Source: Marivirga arenosa
GTDB taxonomy: Bacteria; Bacteroidota; Bacteroidia; Cytophagales; Cyclobacteriaceae
DNA length: 64,000 nucleotides
Direction of reading: 5' to 3'
Assembly (NCBI RefSeq): GCF_030503875.2
Contig: NZ_CP129968.2
Location: 372,001 to 436,000, forward strand
Program-made: the position numbers and the translations under genes
Notes under the pieces: generated by a model
Databases searched by the model: none
Seen by the model: only the letters and a program-made list of their open reading frames with translations
What the model was told of the DNA's origin: nothing
In this document: positions 18,148-27,002 of the stretch, piece after piece
Layout of the letters: every line of letters starts with the position of its first letter
Numbering within the stretch: position 1 is the first letter of the stretch

Positions 18148-19395
18148 TTATTCTTCCACATTTTTAGGAACCTGACTTTTTACAATCAATAAGCCAATTC
18201 CGGCAAGAATGGAACCAATTAGAAAAGGGAAAATATATCCAAACCTAACCGCATAACCTGATACAAAAGAGCCTAATGAAATTCCTAAACCAAATGCCAT
18301 TGTTACAACAGAAAGCTGAGAACCGGCTTGTCCTTTTTCAGCCAGATCACCTGCAAGTGCTAAAGAGGGCGCAAAAACCATTGCGGCACTAATTCCCTGT
18401 AATCCTCTGGCTGTAATCATTTGCCAGGGTTCGGTAGTAAGTCCTTCTACTAGTACAATTGGCATCAAACAAATTAATCCTATAATAATAAATATTCTCC
18501 TTCCATATTTATCACTTAATTTTCCAACGATTGGTTGGGTAACTGCGAGAGCAGCAATTAAAGCACTAAATTCTAGTGAAAACATGAACGGCCCTTGAGA
18601 CAAACGCTCATTGGTTTTGGTTTCTATTGGTGCTAATAAAGAGAAGCCAAAACTCATCACTAAAGTGGCTAGGGCGAGAGCAAAAATAGGATCTAATACT
18701 GTGTCTTTTGCTTTGGATAAAATTTTAATATCCATTTTTCTATCACTAGGTTCAATATCATCCGGATCAGATACAAAAAAGAAAACCAATATGGCACTCA
18801 AAAAAGCCGCTGCAGCAGCAATCCCAAAAGAAGCAACAAATCCATTAATTTCGCCTATAACTGGAAGATGATACGGGCCATTTTCTACTAAAAAACCACT
18901 CCCAAGTGGGCCTAAACCAAACCCCACTAAACGAAAAGAGTTGTATACCCCCATGTTATTTCCTCTCGTTTTTTTGGTGCTCACCTCACTCACTAATGCT
19001 AAACTTGAAGTGATGGTAAATGCAGCGGCAATCCCTTGAGCTGTCCGAACCAATAGTAATAACCAATATGAACTAGCAAATGAATAGGCGAAATTTGCAA
19101 AGGTGAAAATAATTAAACCCAACAATACAAATAATTTGCGCTTACCTGCTTTATCAGAAAGTCTTCCGGTAAATGGTTGTGTAAAACTTGTGATTAGTCC
19201 GAAAACACCTAAAAGTAAACCAGTTATTAATGATTCCTTTAATCCGAAGAAATTTCCTGAAATATTATCGCTTGCTATGTATAAGGGTAATACTACTATA
19301 AGGAAAGAATTACCCATGGCATCTGCCATTCGAGCAAACCCTAAAAAGACAACACGTTTATCTACTCCTACAGAACTTGAGTTTTCTTTTTTCAA
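18148..19395 (-). CDS. MFS transporter
   Basis: The 415-residue protein has about 12 membrane segments and the MFS loop motif GRLSDKAGKRKLF after segment 2, repeated as GKLSDKYGRRIF in the second half. It resembles sugar/drug proton antiporters of the major facilitator superfamily. The substrate cannot be read from sequence. It converges with the PrsW-like gene with 7 bp between stops and stands alone otherwise. Confidence 0.9.
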   Translation of the reverse strand: MKKENSSSVGVDKRVVFLGFARMADAMGNSFLIVVLPLYIASDNISGNFFGLKESLITGLLLGVFGLITSFTQPFTGRLSDKAGKRKLFVLLGLIIFTFANFAYSFASSYWLLLLVRTAQGIAAAFTITSSLALVSEVSTKKTRGNNMGVYNSFRLVGFGLGPLGSGFLVENGPYHLPVIGEINGFVASFGIAAAAAFLSAILVFFFVSDPDDIEPSDRKMDIKILSKAKDTVLDPIFALALATLVMSFGFSLLAPIETKTNERLSQGPFMFSLEFSALIAALAVTQPIVGKLSDKYGRRIFIIIGLICLMPIVLVEGLTTEPWQMITARGLQGISAAMVFAPSLALAGDLAEKGQAGSQLSVVTMAFGLGISLGSFVSGYAVRFGYIFPFLIGSILAGIGLLIVKSQVPKNVEE

Positions 19396-19497
19396 ATGAT
19401 TTTGGTTTTAATGACCAATAAATCAACTGCTCATAATTTTAATAGTTTCAATAAACAGTAATTTACTGTAATGTCATCATTCGACTGATGAAAAAGC

Positions 19498-20313
19498 TTA
19501 ACCTAAAGCAACATCTAATAACATCATTAAAGCAAAACCAATCATAGCGCCAATTGTTGAAAGGTCAGTTTTATTTCCAGACTGAGATTCAGGAATTAGT
19601 TCTTCTACCACTACAAAAATCATAGCTCCTGCAGCAAATGATAAAGCATAAGGTAAAATAGGTTCAATACTTAATACAAGGTAAGCACCTAGCACACCCG
19701 CAATTGGTTCTACTATACCAGATAATTGACCATAATTAAACGCTTTTAATCTTGAGAATCCTTCTCTACGGAGAGGAACAGAAACAGCAGCTCCTTCGGG
19801 AAAATTTTGTAGTCCAATTCCAAAGGCAAGCGCAATAGCGCCAGTTAAAACTGAAGGGTCAGAATTATGAGCAACTGCACCAAAAGCAACACCTACCGCC
19901 AAACCCTCAGGAATATTGTGTAAGGTTATAGCTAATACCAATAGTACACTTCTGTGCCAACTGGTACTAATACCTTCCGCTTTATCTTCAGATAAGCCTA
20001 AATGTAAATGAGGTAAAATCTTATCAATTATTAAAAGAAATGCTCCTCCTGAAAGAAAACCAACTACAGCAGGAACCCATGGTGTAGTTCCTGCTTCTTC
20101 TGCCATTTCTATTGCGGGTTTTAAAAGAGACCAAAAGCTAGCGGCAATCATAACCCCAGCTGCAAAACCGAGCATCGCATTTAGAAGATTCTGATTGATT
20201 GATTTAAAAAAGAAAACCATTGAAGATCCTAGTGCCGTTACCATCCAGGTAAATAGGGTTGCAGCAAATGCTAGGAAGACTGGATTATAATTTGAAAGGT
20301 GTTCAATGATCAT
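19498..20313 (-). CDS. ZIP family metal transporter
   Basis: The 271-residue membrane protein has eight hydrophobic segments. It carries the binuclear metal-site motifs of ZIP transporters: [15 protein letters not shown] in segment 4 and [16 protein letters not shown] in segment 5. It is closest in form to ZupT/GufA-like proteins that import zinc and other divalent metals. A short His-rich loop lies before segment 4 (PHLHLGL). It stands alone on the minus strand. Confidence 0.92.
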   Translation of the reverse strand: MIIEHLSNYNPVFLAFAATLFTWMVTALGSSMVFFFKSINQNLLNAMLGFAAGVMIAASFWSLLKPAIEMAEEAGTTPWVPAVVGFLSGGAFLLIIDKILPHLHLGLSEDKAEGISTSWHRSVLLVLAITLHNIPEGLAVGVAFGAVAHNSDPSVLTGAIALAFGIGLQNFPEGAAVSVPLRREGFSRLKAFNYGQLSGIVEPIAGVLGAYLVLSIEPILPYALSFAAGAMIFVVVEELIPESQSGNKTDLSTIGAMIGFALMMLLDVALG

Positions 20314-20353
20314 TTTAAATAAATTAATATTGTATGAATGCCATTATATAAAC

Positions 20354-21103
20354 CTAATATGATTTACGTTTGATATCCCCCAAGAGTTTACGTACTTGTA
20401 AATCACCATAACCATAAATAGCTTCTCTTTTCGAGAATTCTTTAAATATGGGCCCAAACTCATATGTGCCTAATTCTTCAATAATATTTTGAAGTGTTTC
20501 CACTGGTTTTCCTGGGTGTTTTTCAGATGGGATACTTGCAATATGTGCTTCAACTGCTTTTAGAATGAATGTATATTTATTTTTAAGTTCCAAAGCAGTT
20601 TTGTGCAATGCTTCAATATTTCCAGATCGATAATGAATCCACAATTCAGAAATTTTATCAGCTTGAACTAAAACAACTTTACTTTTATAGCATTTTATTA
20701 GCGCTGAATTATTTAGATGACCGAAACTATAGGGACTATCAATAGGTAGAATTAAATGAAGATGAGCAGATTTTGTATTGTTTAAAATTAAATATACACA
20801 GTACCAGAGATTTACTTGACAAAACAAGTCCTCTTCAAACCACAAATTAACTTCAGAATTTTCAGGGATTGATTTTATTTTTTCAAATTCTGAAACGCTT
20901 TCTTGATAGTAATCTTGCAAATTAACTTCTTCATAAGTCTTGCTTAAAAATTCAGCTCTATTATGATAAAACTCTTCTTCTGTATCTCCTTTTAGTTCGC
21001 CATCTACTAAACATTCTCTGGCGATAATAACTTCTCCCTCTATCTCTTTAGGTAATTGTTCTTTTAAGGCATCACCATTTAAAATGTGATAGATCTTGCT
21101 CAT
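20354..21103 (-). CDS. DUF1835 domain-containing protein
   Basis: The 249-residue protein opens with the HILNGDALKEQLP segment and the REClVDGEL-type motif typical of DUF1835, whose function is unknown. No signal peptide or membrane segment is present. The start overlaps the end of the DUF1801 gene by 4 bp (ATGA), so they are translated together. Pairing of these two small uncharacterised proteins is the only clue to function. Confidence 0.85.
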   Translation of the reverse strand: MSKIYHILNGDALKEQLPKEIEGEVIIARECLVDGELKGDTEEEFYHNRAEFLSKTYEEVNLQDYYQESVSEFEKIKSIPENSEVNLWFEEDLFCQVNLWYCVYLILNNTKSAHLHLILPIDSPYSFGHLNNSALIKCYKSKVVLVQADKISELWIHYRSGNIEALHKTALELKNKYTFILKAVEAHIASIPSEKHPGKPVETLQNIIEELGTYEFGPIFKEFSKREAIYGYGDLQVRKLLGDIKRKSY

Positions 21104-21471
21104 TTTTTTCTTTTAGATGTGTAGGGAATACTTTCGTCTAGTAGTAATGCCTCCTGGATAATTTCGTAAATATGATCTCTGGGAATCTCATCCACGTTTG
21201 AAAAGCTAATACCAGCAACTTGCTTTCTGCCTTTAAAATCAAGTATTCCCTGATGATTGCTAAGTTCATTAGCACGAAGAAACGCTACTTCCACACCACC
21301 ATTTTTGATAGGGTTCATATAGCAAACCCAAGATTTATGATAGTAAAATGGGATTTTGTATCTGATCTTATCTTCTAGCTCCAATTGATGAGCTAATAGA
21401 TCGTGAAAATACAGCATGATTTCACGTTGATTGATTTTTAAATCAAATATGTATTGCTCAACTTCAGTCAT
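21100..21471 (-). CDS. DUF1801 domain-containing protein
   Basis: The 123-residue protein has the compact alpha/beta layout of the DUF1801/YdhG-like family. Its markers are the EDKIRYKIPFYYHKSWVCYM strand-rich segment, a VAFLRA segment and a basic tail. The family has a fold related to frataxin/CyaY-like proteins but no agreed function. It is the first gene of a two-gene unit with DUF1835. Confidence 0.85.
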   Translation of the reverse strand: MTEVEQYIFDLKINQREIMLYFHDLLAHQLELEDKIRYKIPFYYHKSWVCYMNPIKNGGVEVAFLRANELSNHQGILDFKGRKQVAGISFSNVDEIPRDHIYEIIQEALLLDESIPYTSKRKK

Positions 21472-21487
21472 CTACAAAAAGTGAATT

Positions 21488-21515
21488 AAGTGCAAGAGAC
21501 ATTACTCTTGCACTT
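21488..21515 (-). terminator. Terminator hairpin after the M13 peptidase gene
   Basis: A perfect 11-bp stem, AAGTGCAAGAG (21488-21498) with CTCTTGCACTT (21505-21515), has a 6-nt loop and lies 6 bp after the peptidase stop. On the minus strand AATTCACTTTTT follows, which is a loose T-run. Confidence 0.7.
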
Positions 21516-21521
21516 TTACAT

Positions 21522-23555
21522 TTACCAAACCGCTACTCTTTCTTCTTCTGCTAAATACATTTCATCCCCTTCCTTAATATCAAAAGCAGAATAAAAAGCT
21601 GGGGTATTCATTAGTGGACCATTTACACGCCACATGGGTGGCGAATGCGAATTAGTTTTAATCCATAATCGAAGATATTCCTCTTTCATTTTTACTCTCC
21701 AAATTCTGGCTAATGACATAAAAAATCGTTGATCAGGTGTAAAGCCATCAATTTTTGCAGTGTCTTGTCCTTGTTTGGTTAATTTGAAAGCATCATAGGC
21801 AACCGCTAATCCACTTAAGTCTGCAGTATTTTCACCAACTGTCATGGCGCCATTTATATGGAGAGTATCCAAAACAGTAAAGGAGCTATATAAATCAATA
21901 ACATCTTGAGTTTTGGCCCTGAATTTCTCGTAATCTTCTTTTGTCCACCAATTGTTGACATTTCCCTCCTTGTCAAATTGTGCTCCCTGATCATCAAACG
22001 AATGAGTCAGCTCATGACCGATTACCATTCCAATTCCTCCGTAATTTAAAGCATCATCTGCTTCATAATCGAAATAAGGAGGTTGTAAAATTCCAGCTGG
22101 GAATACGATTTCATTTGCCGAAGGATTATAATAAGCGGTAACAGTTGAAGGAGTGGTATACCATTCTTTCTTATTAACTGGTTGGCCTAACTTTGCGAGG
22201 TTATAATTATAATCTGCTTTTGAAGCAGATAATATGTTAGCAAAATAGTCATTACGTTTTACCTCTACACTTTCATACTCTCTCCATTCGTCTGGATATC
22301 CAATTTTTTTAGTAATAGAAAATAACTTCTCTTTGGCTTTCACCTTAGTGCTATCCGTCATCCATTCCAAATTATCAATTCTATTGCTATAAGCTTTTTG
22401 AGCATTTTCTAACAATTCCAACATTCGCTCTTTACCGGATTCAGGAAAATACTTTTTCACATATAATTGACCCAAAGCTTCACCTAGAAGATTATCAACT
22501 TCGCTTGCCATTTTTTCACCTCTGGTTTTTTGAATTGCTTGTCCGGAAATCACCTTAGTGAAGGCAAATTCAGCATCAACAAAATCTTTACTCAGATGAG
22601 CGGCATAATTACGCATAGTTGTAGCTTTCAAATAAACCTTCCAATCCTCAATAGAAATGCTTCCTAACAATTCATTCAGTTTATTGTAAAATTCGGGTTG
22701 TCCAACATCAATTGAATCAGTGGAGGCCCCCATTTTATTTAGAAGGTTCGACCAAGCGATATTGGGATGCATTTCATCCAAACTTGCAACAGCCATTTTA
22801 TTATAGTTAGCTTTAACATCTCTTAGTTCAACTCTGGTTCTGTGTGATTCAGCCAGATTTTTTTCTACTTCATATACTGTTTTAGCAAATGCTTTAGCTT
22901 CATCTTCATCCACACCACTCAATTCAAAAAGCGTAGTGACATAATCTTTGTATGCCTTTTGAATACCAAGAGTGGAAGAATTATTTTCGAAATAATAGTC
23001 TCTATTAGGCAGACCTAATCCAGTTTGATAGGCGTGAGCTATATTAATTTTACTGTTTTTATCATCTGGCCCCACATAAAATCCTACAATAGTATTGTTA
23101 TACATCTTGGACTGTTCTGCAACAAAATTCATTAATGAAGGAACATCTATTATGGATTCAACTTTAGATAAAATGGGTTTAATAGGTTCGTATCCCTTTT
23201 GGTTTATACTTTCCATATCCATACCAGAAGCGTAAAAATCTCCCACCATTTGTTCAATACTTCCTTCTGCATTTTTAGTTTGAGATACACTGTCCAATAG
23301 GTTTTGTAATCGTAACCTTTGAGGATAGTTCATAAAGCGATAAGCTCCTACTCCTGCCTGTGTTTCTGGAATGGTAGCAGAATCGTACCATATTCCATTT
23401 ACATAGCGAAAGAAATTATCACCAGGATTCATGGTAGAATCAATGTCTTCAATTTTAATAATTTTTTGAGTTTGTTCTGATTTCTCAGAAGGACTATTGC
23501 AAGCGAATAGTATTAGTGCTGCAATAGATAGTGTTAGAATTTTTTTCATGGTCAA
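21522..23555 (-). CDS. M13 family zinc metallopeptidase (neprilysin/PepO-like), lipoprotein
   Basis: The 677-residue protein begins with a lipoprotein signal (LILFAC, Cys19) and is therefore exported and lipid-anchored. It has the full M13 layout: a large helical N-terminal domain, a NEIVFPAGILQPP segment, the zinc motif VIGHELTHSFDDQG (HExxH) and the third ligand in GENTADLSGLA. It ends in Trp, as most M13 enzymes do. Family members cut short peptides. A start two codons downstream (MKKIL) is equally possible. It is monocistronic and ends in a strong hairpin. Confidence 0.94.
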   Translation of the reverse strand: MTMKKILTLSIAALILFACNSPSEKSEQTQKIIKIEDIDSTMNPGDNFFRYVNGIWYDSATIPETQAGVGAYRFMNYPQRLRLQNLLDSVSQTKNAEGSIEQMVGDFYASGMDMESINQKGYEPIKPILSKVESIIDVPSLMNFVAEQSKMYNNTIVGFYVGPDDKNSKINIAHAYQTGLGLPNRDYYFENNSSTLGIQKAYKDYVTTLFELSGVDEDEAKAFAKTVYEVEKNLAESHRTRVELRDVKANYNKMAVASLDEMHPNIAWSNLLNKMGASTDSIDVGQPEFYNKLNELLGSISIEDWKVYLKATTMRNYAAHLSKDFVDAEFAFTKVISGQAIQKTRGEKMASEVDNLLGEALGQLYVKKYFPESGKERMLELLENAQKAYSNRIDNLEWMTDSTKVKAKEKLFSITKKIGYPDEWREYESVEVKRNDYFANILSASKADYNYNLAKLGQPVNKKEWYTTPSTVTAYYNPSANEIVFPAGILQPPYFDYEADDALNYGGIGMVIGHELTHSFDDQGAQFDKEGNVNNWWTKEDYEKFRAKTQDVIDLYSSFTVLDTLHINGAMTVGENTADLSGLAVAYDAFKLTKQGQDTAKIDGFTPDQRFFMSLARIWRVKMKEEYLRLWIKTNSHSPPMWRVNGPLMNTPAFYSAFDIKEGDEMYLAEEERVAVW

Positions 23556-23663
23556 GGATTTAATGCAATAAAATTATCAAATAAGTTAAGGAATAAATTT
23601 GATATTATCCGTGCGGAGATTAGACCAAAGGTTAATAGTGGTTATAGAAAGATTTAAAATAAA

Positions 23664-23695
23664 AAAATCGCACAAGAAATATCCTGTGCGATTTT
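23664..23695 (-). terminator. Intrinsic terminator of the PLP-dependent enzyme gene
   Basis: The stem AAAATCGCACA (23664-23674) pairs perfectly with TGTGCGATTTT (23685-23695). On the minus strand the second arm runs into seven T. It lies 25 bp after the stop at 23720. Confidence 0.8.
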
Positions 23696-23719
23696 AAATA
23701 AAGATCTAAAATATGATTC

Positions 23720-25567
23720 TTAATCAATGCTTTTCACAAAATCAGCAAATACTTGCTTATGCTTTTCTAAATCTAAGTCTGGAGAAACAGAAACTCTTGC
23801 TATATAGTCTTTATCTTCCTCTTTAGTAGTTCCTTGTGTGGAGGTAGCCGGAATAGTCCAATAGCAACCTTTTAGCTGACCATAACTCACGCAGTATTTA
23901 CTTTCATTTGGAATTTCTGTGATCATCATATCAATAAGCTTTTGGTTTAAAGCTCTTTTGTATTCTTCTCTTTCTTCATCTGTGTTGCCTTTAGTAGGAA
24001 GATCTAAGGAAAATACTGACGGAGTAAAATCTTCCTTAGCCAGTTCTTCAGAAACAAAATTTATTTTAGCAGAAGGCAAAGTTTCTTTTATAAAATTTAC
24101 AAACTCTCTTGTGTTTTTGTAAGCATCCTCAATTCTTTGATTCATAGACGGCAATTGTTCTGCCAAGATTTCAGTTTGCAAAGGAGTTGCTTCATTATCG
24201 CATAATTTTAAGTGCTTTTCAATTGAACTCATAAGGTGAGCGGCCTTTCTATTAGCCGTAACATAACCAGCTGTGCACTTACCGCCACTCGGAAATTTAG
24301 ATCCACTTACATATGAAATCACTTGAACTTCTGAAAGAATACCTTCTTCACTTAAGAATTGAATATTAGGGCAGAAGGTTTGGTCTAATATGAATATTGG
24401 GTCAATGGCATTTTCTCCATTAGGTGTTTTTCTATCTTTCACTAAAGCCTTTCTTAGAGCTTCCATATCTGGAACCTCAACTCTAGGGTTGGTTGGGATT
24501 TCTGCAATAATTAATGGAACAGCATCAAGTTTTGCTGCTTCATCTAAAACTTTGTCAGTTGATTGTACCATATCATTATCACCATCAACTGGTAAGTCCA
24601 TAATATCAACATTGTCAACAGCTGCGGCTACTCTTCTTGCCTGATCATTTGTTCCTCCATAACAGTTTGGTGGCACTATGATTTTTATGGCTTTGCCTGG
24701 ATGTTGTTTCATGGCATGTTCGATCAATCCCATCATAATGGCATATTGAACTGATAATCCGCATGATCCTAATAAGGCCTTTGTTTCGGAAGCTGTTATT
24801 TTTCGAATTGAATCAAGAACAGATTTCTTATTAGATTCAAATTGTGTCTGATCAAAAGAAGCAACTTTGTTTCCTTGAATTAATTGTAAGGCACTATACG
24901 AATTTTGAGGAGTCATAGCAATGGTTTCCCTCCTTCTTACATGCTGAATTGCAGGAATGTATGCTTCATTTTTAGCACCATTTACCATAAACACACTTCC
25001 GAGCTGACTATGAGAATTAATATAAAAGTCAATATTTTCGTTTAATTCTACCTTTCCTAAGTCGTTGGTAGCTTGAAAGAAAATGGTGCTCCCGCTAAAC
25101 TTTTCAATATCATCAAGGCTGTCAATTTTTTGAATTTTTAACGTATAATTATACGTTTGTTGAATTGTATCTAAATCCAAGGACTCAGGAAGCTCTCCTT
25201 TATAATAAAGTATTGTTTCTTTTTTATCAAATAGGTTTTTTCTTAATACAGCTAATATGGGAATAGTGCGAGATGCAAAACTTATAACTTGATCGGCTTT
25301 TAAACCATTTAATTTTGCGATTGACCATTCTAATACAGTTGACAGAGGGTGGCCTAATCTAATATAATCATAAGCGGTAGGAAGTTCGCTCAGTGTGGAG
25401 GTTTCAGAGTTTCCTTGTTCAAATAAGTTATTAAAGTGTTGAAGAAATTCAGTTTTTGCTAAATCTTCATTGTAAATATCTAATCTGTGAGTAGTAAGTT
25501 TTAACCAATCAGATGGAACATTATTCACTACATCATCGATATAATTTAAGACTTTATTTTCGCTCAT
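23720..25567 (-). CDS. PLP-dependent Cys/Met metabolism-type enzyme, extended
   Basis: The 615-residue protein belongs to the fold type I Cys_Met_Meta_PP group. Its core, from about residue 255, has LGSCGLSVQYAIMMGL, the EIPTNPRVEVPD segment, FILDQTFCPN and the probable PLP lysine in SGSKFPSGGK. Ordinary cystathionine gamma-synthases have about 390 residues; this one carries about 200 extra N-terminal residues with no clear motif. The substrate is uncertain (a sulfur amino acid is likely). It is monocistronic with a clear terminator and a TAACTTTG box about 100 bp upstream. Confidence 0.82.
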   Translation of the reverse strand: MSENKVLNYIDDVVNNVPSDWLKLTTHRLDIYNEDLAKTEFLQHFNNLFEQGNSETSTLSELPTAYDYIRLGHPLSTVLEWSIAKLNGLKADQVISFASRTIPILAVLRKNLFDKKETILYYKGELPESLDLDTIQQTYNYTLKIQKIDSLDDIEKFSGSTIFFQATNDLGKVELNENIDFYINSHSQLGSVFMVNGAKNEAYIPAIQHVRRRETIAMTPQNSYSALQLIQGNKVASFDQTQFESNKKSVLDSIRKITASETKALLGSCGLSVQYAIMMGLIEHAMKQHPGKAIKIIVPPNCYGGTNDQARRVAAAVDNVDIMDLPVDGDNDMVQSTDKVLDEAAKLDAVPLIIAEIPTNPRVEVPDMEALRKALVKDRKTPNGENAIDPIFILDQTFCPNIQFLSEEGILSEVQVISYVSGSKFPSGGKCTAGYVTANRKAAHLMSSIEKHLKLCDNEATPLQTEILAEQLPSMNQRIEDAYKNTREFVNFIKETLPSAKINFVSEELAKEDFTPSVFSLDLPTKGNTDEEREEYKRALNQKLIDMMITEIPNESKYCVSYGQLKGCYWTIPATSTQGTTKEEDKDYIARVSVSPDLDLEKHKQVFADFVKSID

Positions 25568-25665
25568 AATTTAATATGTTAGTTCGGGATTTGTTACTGT
25601 TTGTTAAAACCCATTGTTTTCCTATCAAAAATAGAACACGAAATTAAGCAAGAAGAAGTTGTTGA

Positions 25666-25673
25666 CAAAGTTA
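25666..25673 (-). promoter_or_regulatory. Possible -7 box for the PLP-dependent enzyme gene
   Basis: TAACTTTG on the minus strand matches TAnnTTTG. The upstream -33 region holds TTTA rather than TTTG at 19 bp spacing. The gene start lies about 100 bp downstream. Confidence 0.3.
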
Positions 25674-25752
25674 TGCTGAAAGTGTTATTTCATAAACTAA
25701 GTCGTAAGACTATCCAATTTTCTTTGATAAAATTTAAAAATATAATTTTCCT

Positions 25753-26001
25753 TTATTTTAGAACCAATCTTTTAATGGTGATTCTGAGCAACTTCGAATA
25801 TTTTCCAATATTAGCACCTCCATCAAAAACGATTCTAGGATTTAGTTTCGCTAATTTTTTTAGGAGCAGTTCCTCTCCATTGCTTTTAGAATCATAATTC
25901 TTGTTTTCATAAAATCTATTCATGGACCTTTCGAAACCAGCTAAGGCTTTGAAAAATGAGTTATGTGTATTTCTTCTAAAAACCGTTCTTAAAACTCCCA
26001 T
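25753..26001 (-). pseudogene. Remnant of an FkbM family methyltransferase (5' part)
   Basis: The 82-residue frame resembles the N-terminal part of Bacteroidota FkbM methyltransferases: a basic start, FERSMNRFYENKNYD, NGEELLLKKLAKLNP, then IVFDGGANIGKYSKLL. This last segment is the SAM-binding motif I, normally FDVGANIG. After that the frame drifts into TIKRLVLK and stops. The remaining roughly 150 residues of such an enzyme are not found in the next 185 bp in any frame. It is therefore a broken gene, unless short forms exist. Related intact enzymes usually act in surface glycan clusters, none of which is present here. Confidence 0.6.
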
Positions 26002-26076
26002 CTATGTTTTGCAAATCTTAATATAAGCATGAAAGTAGCAAATAATATTTCAGTGCTAAAAAGGATTACTCAATTC

Positions 26077-26928
26077 TTAGTAAGTAGTCGTCATATCTTT
26101 ATCCACACAAATAATAAAATCCGCTTTATTGAGATTCTCTTCTTCTAATTGATTAATATTTACCTGTGATACAGTTGAAATAGTGGCATAATTTAAATCA
26201 TCCCGTTTCTGTTTTAAATACCACAATATGCCTTCATATTTATCGGAATGATAAGCACCATTATAATGAATAAAGGTATGATTCTCTGAATAGTTCTTTA
26301 ATATAAAATGAGCCATAGTTGCATCTTTTATGGCTTGTGCCATGACCAATTTTGGACTGCCGTGCTCTCCCATCATCTTCAGAATATTTTGGTAGGTTGG
26401 TAATTCAGGCTTAAAAATAATTGGCAAAGGAGCAATCCACTTTTTTTCTTCATCTGAAAGTGAATCAAGCGCTTCAAATCCTTTTCGGTAAACTAGGTTA
26501 GCATACCTTCTTGGAACGTTAGTCGCAATAAAATCTAACTTTTTATCTTTGGCAAAATCAACTAACGGAGCATAATCTGTTTGATAATTCGGCCATAGCC
26601 TGGCTAATGTGTCCAAGCCTTTATAGTTTAAACTATCGATTAAATAAAGATTTAAGGCTTCTTGATTATCAGCTTCCAACATTTCTGCTCCTAAAATAAG
26701 CGGCTTAGATTCATGAAGATCTGCAGTTACTTCATATTGAAGCCAATGTGCAATGGGGTTGTTATGCAACTCTCCAAATAAGATGATATAACTTTTTTGA
26801 AGTGATTTAAGCATCTTTTCGTAAGAAACCTCTTTTCCATTAGCCTTGTAAATCACATAGGGCTGTTTCTGACTAAATATAACATTTGAAAGAATTAAAA
26901 AGTAAAGTATAAAAAAGAGCTTCTTCAT
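26077..26928 (-). CDS. ChaN-like (haem-binding uptake/Tiki superfamily) exported protein
   Basis: The 283-residue protein has a Sec signal peptide ending near FSQK and no lipobox Cys. The body has the ChaN/Tiki-type motifs: IILFGELHNNPIAHWLQ (GExHxxP) near residue 50, LGAEMLEADNQ and a late FIHYNGAYHSDKYEGI motif. ChaN binds haem in Campylobacter; other superfamily members are metal-dependent peptidases. It is periplasmic or surface-exposed by inference. It is a single gene, with 74 bp to the esterase gene upstream. Confidence 0.82.
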   Translation of the reverse strand: MKKLFFILYFLILSNVIFSQKQPYVIYKANGKEVSYEKMLKSLQKSYIILFGELHNNPIAHWLQYEVTADLHESKPLILGAEMLEADNQEALNLYLIDSLNYKGLDTLARLWPNYQTDYAPLVDFAKDKKLDFIATNVPRRYANLVYRKGFEALDSLSDEEKKWIAPLPIIFKPELPTYQNILKMMGEHGSPKLVMAQAIKDATMAHFILKNYSENHTFIHYNGAYHSDKYEGILWYLKQKRDDLNYATISTVSQVNINQLEEENLNKADFIICVDKDMTTTY

Positions 26929-27002
26929 TAAAAGTATAATATTTTTAGTATCAAAGATGAATTTATTAAAATGAAGGGAGACTTAAATACTAATATCTAA
27001 TT

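Larger units (their letters stand above)
25568..26076. other. 509-bp gap holding an FkbM methyltransferase remnant
   Basis: No complete gene is visible. The right half (25753-26001, minus) codes for an 82-residue FkbM-like fragment listed separately. The left part (25568-25752) is AT-rich, with a possible promoter for the PLP enzyme gene (TAACTTTG on the minus strand, 25666-25673). A 98-codon plus-strand open frame at 25601 has no family features and looks accidental. Confidence 0.6.

Noticed and set aside
19440..19495. Imperfect palindromes (CAGTAATTTACTG and TCATCATTCGACTGATGA) after the ZIP transporter gene
   Set aside because: They have short stems and no T-run on the transcribed strand, so calling a terminator or operator is not justified.
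25601..25897. 98-codon plus-strand frame overlapping the FkbM remnant
   Set aside because: It is antisense to the remnant over much of its length and has no recognisable features.
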